From Haloferax larsenii JCM 13917 (GTDB lineage: Archaea; Halobacteriota; Halobacteria; Halobacteriales; Haloferacaceae): a stretch of 64,000 nucleotides of DNA. The translations under genes and the position numbers were made by a program. The notes below the pieces were generated by a model. That model searched no databases, was not told the origin of the DNA, and was given only the letters and a program-made list of their open reading frames with translations. Below, piece after piece: positions 8,799 to 16,345 of this stretch. Every line of letters begins with the position of its first letter. The first letter of the stretch is position 1. Where the stretch lies: positions 63,224 through 127,223 of the forward strand of contig NZ_AOLI01000006.1 in NCBI RefSeq assembly GCF_000336955.1, written 5' to 3'.

Positions 8799-8982
8799 GA
8801 CTCGACTCGTTTTCGGCTCGTCGTCCAACGAGCAACTGCGCTGGTCGCTGCCAGCGCCCACAGAGCGCACAGTCACCACGAGAATCGTCGCTTGCCCAGC
8901 TGCCCAGTCGCCACCAAATTCGATAGCGACCGCTCGGAACTGAGCGGTCGAAAGAAAGAAACCGAAGTGTTCGTGGCAGCGA

Positions 8983-10764
8983 TTACTCGTCGTCCGCGTC
9001 GGTGACGGTTTCGCCACCGTCGGTCGCGAGTTCTGCGTCTTCTTCCTCACCGCCGTCGGTGACAGCGGTCTGGAGCTTGCGTTCGAACCAAGTCCACTCC
9101 GCAGTGGTGAGGTTGTCCTCGCCGAGGTCCCACGGGTCGCCGTCTTCGACCTTGGGGCCTTCGAGCCACGACTGGACGAAGTTCCAGACGAAGATCATCT
9201 GACCGACGAGCAGGATGAGCGCGCCGACGGTCGCGAGCTGGTGCATCGTCGCGAACTGCGGCAGGTAGGTCGCGTAGCGACGTGGCATGCCACCGTAGCC
9301 GAGGAGCACCATCACGAAGAACGTCAGGTTGGTCCCGATCATCGACAGCCAGAAGTGCCACTTACCGAGCGTGGTCTGGTACATCCGGCCGGTGTAGATG
9401 GGGAACCAGTAGTAGAGGCCGGCGAAGCCAGCGAAGGCAATCGCGCCCATGACGATGTAGTGGAAGTGACCGACGACGTAGTACGTGTCGTGGAGGATGA
9501 GGTCGATTGGAATCGACGCGAGGAAGACCCCAGTGACGCCACCGATAATGAAGTTCGACACGAAGCCGATACAGAAGAGCATCGGCGTCGTGAGTCGAAT
9601 GTTCCCGTTCCACATCGTCGTAATCCAGTTGAACGTCTTGACTGCGCTCGGTATCGCGATAGCCAACGAGACGGCCATGAACGAGGCGCGAAGACGGGGG
9701 TCGATACCCGTCGCGAACATGTGGTGCGCCCAGACACCGAACGAGAGGACGCCGATTGCGAGCGTAGAGTACACGACGAACTTGAACCCGAAGAGGCGAC
9801 GACCCGCAAAGCGGGGGAGCACGAGGCTCACGATACCCATCGGAGGCAACACGAGAATGTACACTTCGGGGTGACCGAAGAACCAGAACAAGTGTTGCCA
9901 GAGGATTGCGCCGCCATCGACCGAGAAGAACGCCGTGCCGAAGTTCCGGTCGAGAAGCAGCATCAGAATCGCGCTACCGAGAAGCGGGAACGCGAACAGG
10001 ATGAGTCCCGACTGCGTCAGGATGGTCCACGAGAAGATGTCGAGGTTCGCCCACGTGACCTTCTCGTTGCGTTCGGTGAAGATGGTCGCGATGAAGTTGA
10101 TCGCACCCATCGTGGCCGAGACACCGGTGAGGTGCAGTCCGAGGAGCATCAGGTCGACACCCGCGTTCATCTGGTTCCCGGAGCCGACACCCGCCGAAAG
10201 CGGCGTGTACATCGTCCAGGCAGTCTGTGCCGGGATTATGTCCGGAATGGGGAAGAACCCGGCCCAGATGAGCAACGCTCCCGGTGGCAAGAGCCAGAAT
10301 GCGATAGCGTTGATACGCGGGAACGCCATGTCATCCGCGCCGATGAGAAGCGGAATAAAGTAGTTCGAGAACGCCGCGATGATGGGCGTCCCGAACAGGA
10401 ACAACATGGTTATCCCGTGGCTGGTGAGCAACGAGTTGTAAAACGTGTTCGAGAGCAGCGTCATCGAGGGGTCAGCCAGTTCGATGCGCATCGCGACGAC
10501 CATCAGGCCACCCACGGCGAACGCAATCAGCGAGTAGACGCCGTAGAGCATCCCGATGTCTTTGTGGTCGACCGTTGTCAACCAGCGGATGAGTCCTGAA
10601 GGCTTCTCCTCCGAGACGTACTGCTCTTTGGTACCTCCGACGGCCCCACCACCAGCGAGAGGGGTATACGACCGCCAATCTTCGATCCGCGCGAGCCACG
10701 CGGCGACGGCGATGAGGAAGACCCCCATGAGCACCGTCAGTGCTAACTGTCCGTTAACCTCCAT
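8983..10764 (-). CDS. coxA: Heme-copper oxidase subunit I, A type (CoxA)
   Basis: This 593-residue membrane protein is the catalytic subunit of a terminal oxidase that reduces O2 to water and pumps protons. Twelve or more hydrophobic segments are visible. The CuB and heme ligands are in GHPEVY, in WAHHMF and in GHFHY. The N-terminal motif TVDHKDIG and the full-length helix set indicate an A-type enzyme, unlike the B-type cbaA gene at 35956. An acidic tail of about 50 residues follows the last helix. No subunit II (CuA) gene lies next to it; the neighbours are small membrane proteins. A TATA-like CTTTCATTA about 30 bases upstream suggests its own promoter. Confidence 0.93.
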   Translation of the reverse strand: MEVNGQLALTVLMGVFLIAVAAWLARIEDWRSYTPLAGGGAVGGTKEQYVSEEKPSGLIRWLTTVDHKDIGMLYGVYSLIAFAVGGLMVVAMRIELADPSMTLLSNTFYNSLLTSHGITMLFLFGTPIIAAFSNYFIPLLIGADDMAFPRINAIAFWLLPPGALLIWAGFFPIPDIIPAQTAWTMYTPLSAGVGSGNQMNAGVDLMLLGLHLTGVSATMGAINFIATIFTERNEKVTWANLDIFSWTILTQSGLILFAFPLLGSAILMLLLDRNFGTAFFSVDGGAILWQHLFWFFGHPEVYILVLPPMGIVSLVLPRFAGRRLFGFKFVVYSTLAIGVLSFGVWAHHMFATGIDPRLRASFMAVSLAIAIPSAVKTFNWITTMWNGNIRLTTPMLFCIGFVSNFIIGGVTGVFLASIPIDLILHDTYYVVGHFHYIVMGAIAFAGFAGLYYWFPIYTGRMYQTTLGKWHFWLSMIGTNLTFFVMVLLGYGGMPRRYATYLPQFATMHQLATVGALILLVGQMIFVWNFVQSWLEGPKVEDGDPWDLGEDNLTTAEWTWFERKLQTAVTDGGEEEDAELATDGGETVTDADDE

Positions 10765-10835
10765 GGAAGTGGGTGAGGAGTGCAGGGTAATGAAAGGTTC
10801 GGGAACGCCCTGCGCTACAGGGGGCTTTAAGCCCG

Positions 10836-11186
10836 TTATTCAGCAGTCTCTTCCGCGTCGGCGTCGGCCGATTCTTCGAGCGCTGCTTCTGCCTTCTCTT
10901 CTTCTTCGTGCAGCGGTCCAACGCCCGGAACCGTCGCCTGCCCCGGCGGGTACACGGTGCCGGACTTCTCGGACCCTGCGATAGCTTTTCCAGAGAGGTA
11001 CGTCAGCACCGCGAGCAGCACGAACGGTGCGATGAGCAGCGTGTACTGAAGCCCGGAGGCGAGCGATTCGAACCCGAACGGGTTGACGACGGCGAAGGCC
11101 ACCACGAAGAACAGAATGATGGCCAACGGCACCATGTTGACCGTCAAGTCGAGGATGGTGTCCTTGTCGAACGTCTTGGTTGCCAT
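10836..11186 (-). CDS. Small membrane protein of the oxidase cluster (DUF6684-like)
   Basis: This 116-residue protein has two membrane segments (residues about 16-35 and 47-66) and a long acidic, alanine-rich C-terminal tail. From memory it matches the haloarchaeal DUF6684 family found beside cox genes. The ATG at 11186 is chosen because the upstream extension is hydrophilic and low-quality. It precedes coxA on the same strand by about 70 bases, so co-transcription or tight co-regulation is likely. It may be an accessory subunit, but no ligand residues for a cofactor are visible. Confidence 0.7.
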   Translation of the reverse strand: MATKTFDKDTILDLTVNMVPLAIILFFVVAFAVVNPFGFESLASGLQYTLLIAPFVLLAVLTYLSGKAIAGSEKSGTVYPPGQATVPGVGPLHEEEEKAEAALEESADADAEETAE

Positions 11187-11290
11187 ATTGGGTCTCTCGG
11201 GGAGGCTGTTCAAATAGATTGTTGGTTTCTCGCGCGGTATCGAGTCAACTGTACTCTCGTCCTGACCCCAACTGCACCTCCTGACCCGAC

Positions 11291-11656
11291 TCAGATTGCC
11301 TGTTTGTTGTCCCAAACGAACAGTTCGAACGCCACACCACCGACGAGGAGCAGCGCGGCGGCGGCAATCGTCGCGTATCCGCGAGTAACCAGATTAATTT
11401 CGGTGAACGCCAGTGCGCCGCCGAAGGCGAACAGAATCGCCGAGAGAACGACCAGCGAGCGTATCGTCGACTCGACGTACCCCGACTCTTTCAACATCCC
11501 CGCGATGCTCCCGCAGAACAACAACAGTCCGCCGACTGCGAGGGGAAAGACACCGAACAGGAGACCGAGTTCGGAGATTGGGATGCCGAGGGCGACGAAC
11601 ACTGGCCATGGGCTGGCAGTGCGGTACTGGTCAGAGAGACCCGGCGCTTCGTCCAT
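11291..11656 (-). CDS. Four-helix membrane protein (DUF7541-like)
   Basis: This 121-residue protein begins MDEAPGLSDQYRTASPWPVF and is then almost entirely hydrophobic, with four predicted spans. From memory it resembles DUF7541, another haloarchaeal family near cytochrome oxidase genes. No histidine or cysteine is placed like a metal ligand inside the helices. Its position upstream of the DUF6684-like and coxA genes on the same strand suggests a role in oxidase assembly or as a small structural subunit. The start at 11656 follows the conserved-looking acidic N-terminus; an upstream in-frame ATG at 11722 is less likely. Confidence 0.65.
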   Translation of the reverse strand: MDEAPGLSDQYRTASPWPVFVALGIPISELGLLFGVFPLAVGGLLLFCGSIAGMLKESGYVESTIRSLVVLSAILFAFGGALAFTEINLVTRGYATIAAAALLLVGGVAFELFVWDNKQAI

Positions 11657-11741
11657 ACCCGCCCCTTGGACTGTGAGATAACAAGCCCTTCGGAACTGTG
11701 ATTCGAACGCCGCTGGATACACAGGGGCGAGAGACTAGTCT

Positions 11742-11954
11742 TCAGGGGGTCGCAATACCACGCCGTGCGAGAAAGTCGCTGACGGCGCGAATCTCGACCG
11801 GACTCCCGATGATTCTACACATTCCCGGTGCGTGTTCGTAAATCGTGACGACGAACTCGGTTTCTATCTCCTCACGAATGTCTGCGAGAAGTTCGCACGG
11901 GAGGAGTATCTGGGTGCTGTCACGGAACGTACTGGGGTCCGGCATTGCCTTCAT
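11742..11954 (-). CDS. Small conserved haloarchaeal protein (VNG_1110C-like)
   Basis: About 70 residues contain PDPSTFRDSTQILLP near the start and a C-terminal IGSPVEIRAVSDFLARRG. From memory this pattern is shared by a conserved family of short, soluble haloarchaeal proteins of unknown function, sometimes called VNG_1110C-like. It is acidic, with no signal peptide, membrane segment or metal motif. Starts at 11954 (MKAMPDP) and 11945 (MPDP) are both possible. An A/T-rich element (GATTATTG) about 27 bases before 11954 supports the former. It is monocistronic on this strand, between the oxidase accessory genes and the divergent Drg GTPase gene. Confidence 0.6.
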   Translation of the reverse strand: MKAMPDPSTFRDSTQILLPCELLADIREEIETEFVVTIYEHAPGMCRIIGSPVEIRAVSDFLARRGIATP

Positions 11955-12163
11955 CGGCGCGTCGAATTCACCCACAATAATCGTGCCGAATATATTCGAA
12001 TTATATTGATGATTCTCGCGCACACGCGAGAGCGCCGAAGAAAAATATAGAGAACACGCGTCGTCGACGCGAGCAATGGACGGAGAACGCAGGTCCGGGG
12101 GTGTGCTACTCCCTCGGGTCGGAAGGAAAGGGTTTTTCGACGGACGCGGCGGAACTTGTGACG

Positions 12164-13276
12164 ATGGGACTGGAGGAAGAGATCGAAGATATCCGCGAGG
12201 AGATCGCCAACACGCCCTACAACAAGTCTACTGAGGGCCATATCGGTCGATTGAAGGCGAAACTCGCGGAGTTGAAAGAGAAACTCGAGAACCAGAGTTC
12301 GGCGGGTGGCGGCCAAGGCTATGCAGTCGAGAAGACGGGCGACGCGACCGTCGCACTCGTCGGGTTCCCCAGTGTCGGGAAGTCGACGCTTATCAATGCC
12401 CTCACCAACGCCGACAGCGAGACCGGCGAGTACGAGTTCACGACGCTCGACGTCAACCCGGGGATGTTGAAGTACAAAGGTGCGAACATTCAGATACTCG
12501 ACGTCCCGGGCCTCATCGAGGGTGCCGCTGGCGGCCGAGGTGGCGGAAAAGAAGTCCTCTCTGTCGTCCGCACCGCCGACCTCGTCGTCTTCATGCTCTC
12601 GGTGTTCGAAATCGAGCGGTACGAACGACTCTGCGAAGAACTCTACAACAACAAGATTCGACTCGACACGACGCCGCCTAATCTCTCTATCAAGAAGAAA
12701 GGGAAAGGTGGAATCAACGTCACAAAGAGCGACAGTGTCGACCTCGACGAGGACACGATAAAGGGTATCCTTCGCGAACACGGCTTCGTCAACGCCGAAG
12801 TGACGCTCCGCGGTGAGACGACTATCGACGAACTCATCGACGGCATCATGGAGAACCGCGTCTACCTGCCGTCTATCGTCGCCGTCAACAAGGCGGACCT
12901 CATCGACAAGGACTATCTCCCGACCGTCGAAGAGAACCTTCGCGACGTCGGTCTCGACCCCGACGAGGTGACGTTCATCAGCGCCGAGGCCGAGAAGGGC
13001 CTCGATTCGCTGAAAGAGGAGGTTTGGGACGCGCTCGGACTCATTCGCGTCTACATGGACAAGCCCGGACGTGGCGTCGACTACGAGGAGCCACTCGTCC
13101 TCCACGAGGGCGAAAACACCATCGACGACGCCATCCACAAACTCGGCGCGAAACTCGACGAGCGATTCCGATTCGCCCGCGTCTCTGGACCGAGTGCGAA
13201 GCACGACGACCAGCAGGTCGGCCGCGACCACGAACTGGCCGACGAAGACGTGCTCCGCATCATCGCCCAGCGGTGA
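12164..13276 (+). CDS. drg: Drg-family GTP-binding protein with TGS domain
   Basis: This 370-residue protein belongs to the OBG/DRG GTPases, which associate with ribosomes and translation factors. An N-terminal helical region (residues 1-45) precedes the G domain with G1 GFPSVGKST at 67-75, G3 DVPGLIEGA near 113 and G4 NKAD in the C-terminal half. The last 80 or so residues form a TGS domain (MDKPGRGVDYEEPLVLHEG). The start at 12164 matches the usual DRG N-terminus; the longer frame from 12101 adds an unlikely extension. It overlaps the following membrane-protein gene by four bases (GTGA), so the two are translationally coupled. Confidence 0.93.
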   Translation: MGLEEEIEDIREEIANTPYNKSTEGHIGRLKAKLAELKEKLENQSSAGGGQGYAVEKTGDATVALVGFPSVGKSTLINALTNADSETGEYEFTTLDVNPGMLKYKGANIQILDVPGLIEGAAGGRGGGKEVLSVVRTADLVVFMLSVFEIERYERLCEELYNNKIRLDTTPPNLSIKKKGKGGINVTKSDSVDLDEDTIKGILREHGFVNAEVTLRGETTIDELIDGIMENRVYLPSIVAVNKADLIDKDYLPTVEENLRDVGLDPDEVTFISAEAEKGLDSLKEEVWDALGLIRVYMDKPGRGVDYEEPLVLHEGENTIDDAIHKLGAKLDERFRFARVSGPSAKHDDQQVGRDHELADEDVLRIIAQR

Positions 13277-13737
13277 CTTCCCAACCCACCGACGGCTCTT
13301 CTTCAGCTCCCGACGACTCTCGCTTCGGTCGATTCCTTCTCGTCTTCTTCGCCGGTGTCGCTCCGTGGTCCATCCAGACGTACGCGTCCGGGTCGATTAC
13401 GTTCCTCTTTGCGTGGGGACTCTTCACACCGTCTCCGGTGAGCCTCACCACGATTACCGACTTCTTCTTCCGATTCACGCGGGGACTCCCAGAGTACATT
13501 CTCGTGTGGCCGCTGGGCGTCGCCTGTTATCTCGTCGCACTTGCTGGCGTCTCTTCAGGGCTGTTCTTCGACCGTGAAGATGTCCGGCTTACTGTCGCTG
13601 GACTCGTCTGTGCCGGGCTTACCCAACTCGAAGTCGCGAGAGGCTTTTCCGTGCAACCGGGACGAACTGCGTGGCCACTCGGGACAGTACTCCTGTGGGC
13701 CGTCGCGGGGTTCCTGTACTGGTCGCGTGACCGGTGA
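13273..13737 (+). CDS. Membrane protein of unknown function (TIGR04206-like)
   Basis: This 154-residue protein starts with GTG overlapping the drg stop. It has a short polar N-terminus and then four or five hydrophobic segments, with a central loop containing FFFRFTRGLPEYI. From memory it resembles the haloarchaea-specific TIGR04206 family. No catalytic residues are visible. Coupling to drg through a four-base overlap suggests coordinated synthesis, although function need not be shared. The stop is one base from the end of the convergent MATE gene. Confidence 0.7.
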   Translation: MTSQPTDGSSSAPDDSRFGRFLLVFFAGVAPWSIQTYASGSITFLFAWGLFTPSPVSLTTITDFFFRFTRGLPEYILVWPLGVACYLVALAGVSSGLFFDREDVRLTVAGLVCAGLTQLEVARGFSVQPGRTAWPLGTVLLWAVAGFLYWSRDR

Positions 13738-13738
13738 T

Positions 13739-15181
13739 TCAGTCGCCCGCTGGTGACTCTGGGCGGTAGTCCCGACTGACCGCTTTCCACGTTCCCGTTT
13801 GGAACCGATAGTAGTTGAGCGTCGCCGGAATCGTCGTCTCGGCGACGAACGCGAGGTAGAGGCCGACGAGACCGAGCGACGTGACAGAGCCGATGTACGC
13901 AAGCGGAATCGACCCCAAGAACATCCCGACGAACTGGCTCCCAAACGTCCATCGGGTGTCGCCACTGGCGTCGAGTGGGCCTGCCGACCCACCGGACACC
14001 CCCTGCAGAATGACGGCGAGACACGCGACGTGTACGAGGTCGACCGCGATAGGGACCGCTGAACTCGTCGGGTCGTTGACGAAGCCAAGAACGATGGGTC
14101 GTGCGAACACCGCGACGATGAGTGCGGAGACGAGGTACGTCGCCACGGCGAACCGGATGACTTCGTGCCCGTATATTTCCGCCGTCCGTTCGTCGTCTTT
14201 CCCGAGTGCTTGTCCGACGAGACTCGACGACGCTAGTCCGAAGCCCCAACCGGGCGTGTTCATGAGGCCCCAGATACGCCGTGCGATGACGAACGCCGCG
14301 ACGACGTCGGGGCCGAAACTGTCGACGATAGCGAGCATCGGGAACTCTGCGACCGTCCACACCAACCCGCGTCCCATCACTGGCAGGCCGATGTCGACGA
14401 GGTCGCGGAGCGTCTCCGGGTCGACAAACTGGCCGAAGGGGTCGATAGTGACTGGGAACGCTCCGACACCCGGGAGTCGTCCGCGAGACAAGCCGATAAC
14501 GAATGCACTCGTTACGACCACGTTCGAGAGGACGGTCCCCAGTGCCGCGCCGAGGACGCCTAAACCGAGTCCGAAGATGAGCACCGCGTTGATGCCGATG
14601 TTGATGACGGCCCCGCTCCCGCGCAGTGTCATCGCGGTGTAGGCGTCGTCGGCACCGACGAGGACGCGGCTTCCGATAAGGTTGAGTCCCGCGAATGGAA
14701 CGCCCAGTCCGACGATTTTGAGGTATTCCGCGCCGAGTCTGATAGCATCAGGCTTGTCGGTCAAAAGCGACAACAGTTCGGTCGGGAACATCCAGAACAC
14801 CGCCGTGACGGGGAGTGTCGCCACGACGGTCAAGAACGCGCTCGACCGCACTGCCAGCCCCAACTCGTGCAGTGCGTCGGCCCCGTATCGTTGTGAGACG
14901 AGTGCGATAGTCCCGCCCGCGATACCGCCACCGAGGGCGAATGCGAGTCCCCAGAACGGTCCCGCGAATCCAACACCGGTGATTGCGACGGTCCCAGATG
15001 CAAGCCCAACCATCGCAACGTCCACGGCGTTCTTCGACATGCGGGCGATGCCCGTTACGATGCGAGGCCACGCGAGGTCGGTCGTACGGACCGCTCGCTC
15101 GCGGTCGACGAGGCCGAGCCGAGAGAGGGCGAGGCCGATACCGAGGATGAGAAGCCGCACTGGATTGGGGAGGGCAGACAC
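13739..15181 (-). CDS. MATE-family multidrug/metabolite efflux transporter
   Basis: This protein of about 480 residues has twelve predicted membrane helices arranged as two similar halves. The signature GLASGTVAITGVGF near the start and IGLPVMGRGLVWTVAEF in the middle point to the MATE/DinF fold. Such proteins export cationic drugs or metabolites in exchange for Na+ or H+. The start is uncertain. GTG at 15181 (VSALPNPVRLLILG) gives a compact N-terminus with an A/T-rich CATAAGTAC box about 30 bases before it. An upstream ATG at 15262 would add a polar extension. Confidence 0.88.
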   Translation of the reverse strand: MSALPNPVRLLILGIGLALSRLGLVDRERAVRTTDLAWPRIVTGIARMSKNAVDVAMVGLASGTVAITGVGFAGPFWGLAFALGGGIAGGTIALVSQRYGADALHELGLAVRSSAFLTVVATLPVTAVFWMFPTELLSLLTDKPDAIRLGAEYLKIVGLGVPFAGLNLIGSRVLVGADDAYTAMTLRGSGAVINIGINAVLIFGLGLGVLGAALGTVLSNVVVTSAFVIGLSRGRLPGVGAFPVTIDPFGQFVDPETLRDLVDIGLPVMGRGLVWTVAEFPMLAIVDSFGPDVVAAFVIARRIWGLMNTPGWGFGLASSSLVGQALGKDDERTAEIYGHEVIRFAVATYLVSALIVAVFARPIVLGFVNDPTSSAVPIAVDLVHVACLAVILQGVSGGSAGPLDASGDTRWTFGSQFVGMFLGSIPLAYIGSVTSLGLVGLYLAFVAETTIPATLNYYRFQTGTWKAVSRDYRPESPAGD

Positions 15182-15316
15182 GACTATGGTATTCCGATGG
15201 CGGGTACTTATGCGGCACGTCTTGAGCGACACACCACCGGCTAGACACCGTGTGAACGACATTCGAAGGCTTCCGGGTCCGGTATGCTTTTCGACAGTGA
15301 GTTACACCACTCGGGT

Positions 15317-16096
15317 ATGTCCGGAACCCTCGACCACGTGATGCTCCGCGTCGAAGACCTCGACGAATCGCTCGACTGGTATACAACCCACCTCGGTTAC
15401 GAGGAGAAAGGTCGGTGGGAAGCCGAGACGTTCACCAACGTCTATCTCGGCCCGGAAGACCTGCACGAGGATGGTGCGGTCCTCGAACTCACGTACAACC
15501 ACGGCGACCACACCTACGAGCTGGGTGACGCGTGGGGACACATCGCCGTTCGCGTCCCCGAGGGAGAACTCGAAGACGCCTACCAGCAACTCATGGACGA
15601 GGGCGTCGAAGACTACCGCGACCCCGAGTCGTGTGGCGGTCGCTACGCGTTCGTGAAAGACCCGGATGGCCACGAAGTCGAAATCGTCCAGCGGAATCAG
15701 GGCGCTAAGTGGAGTCTCGACCACACGATGATTCGAGTCGAGGACGCCGACCAAGCACTCGGATTCTGGACGCGGAAGTTCGAGTACGAACACACCGGTC
15801 GCTGGGAGTCCGACACCTTCGCGAACTACTTCATGAAGCCGAAGGACGCCGCAGAGGAGGCGATGGCTGTCGAGCTTACGTACAACTACGACGGTCGAAC
15901 CTACGATATGGGCGACGCGTGGGGCCACCTTGCCGTCCGTACTGACGACCTCGGCGACTACTGGGAGGCGCTGATGGAACGAGAAGCCGAAGACTACCGC
16001 GACCCAGCGTCCTGTGACGACCGGTACGCCTTCACGAAGGACCCCGACGGCCACGAGATAGAGATTCTGCCGTCGGACTTCGAATCGCCTGAATAA
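15317..16096 (+). CDS. Two-domain VOC/glyoxalase-family protein
   Basis: This 259-residue protein is an internal duplication of the vicinal-oxygen-chelate fold, with residues 1-127 and 130-254 clearly homologous. Each half keeps a full set of potential metal ligands: His7, Glu57, His75, Glu122 and His136, Glu186, His204, Glu249. These are the H-E-H-E positions of glyoxalase I, so two metal sites are possible. Lactoylglutathione-lyase-like or dioxygenase activity is plausible, but haloarchaea use gamma-glutamylcysteine rather than glutathione, so the substrate is open. The start at 15317 (MSGTLDHV) is where the first domain begins. It is transcribed toward the S-layer gene, 249 bases upstream of it. 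Confidence 0.85.
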   Translation: MSGTLDHVMLRVEDLDESLDWYTTHLGYEEKGRWEAETFTNVYLGPEDLHEDGAVLELTYNHGDHTYELGDAWGHIAVRVPEGELEDAYQQLMDEGVEDYRDPESCGGRYAFVKDPDGHEVEIVQRNQGAKWSLDHTMIRVEDADQALGFWTRKFEYEHTGRWESDTFANYFMKPKDAAEEAMAVELTYNYDGRTYDMGDAWGHLAVRTDDLGDYWEALMEREAEDYRDPASCDDRYAFTKDPDGHEIEILPSDFESPE

Positions 16097-16165
16097 CTAG
16101 TACTAGCTTCACTCCGGCGTTCGGCACCAAACAATCTCTGGCACTTATTTTCATCTAGACAACAG

Positions 16166-16219
16166 TATTTATCTCTGGAGTGTATTGTTACCAATAGAAT
16201 ACACAAAGCATTTATATCC
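16166..16219 (+). promoter_or_regulatory. Double TATA-like promoter region of the S-layer gene
   Basis: Two A/T boxes precede the S-layer gene: TATTTATC at 16166-16173 and TTTATATCC at 16211-16219. The nearer box predicts a transcript start near 16243, giving a leader of about 100 bases, long for a haloarchaeal mRNA. Dual promoters and a leader fit a very highly expressed gene, but the start sites are inferred. Confidence 0.55.
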
Positions 16220-16345
16220 CCTTGAGATAGGTCCGGGTGTACCCCTACCCAAGGTGATTCCAGCGAGTAACCCCGCGCCCTGACCTACCCCTGGGCGTAT
16301 TTGGGACGAAAGCTGCTTCGCCGCTTGCAGAAACATCTCTAAACA

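Noticed and set aside
10821-10833. GGGCTTTAAGCCC palindrome upstream of coxA as a terminator or operator
   Set aside because: It is a short hairpin between closely spaced genes of one strand without a T-tract, and no second copy was found, so its role is too uncertain to call.
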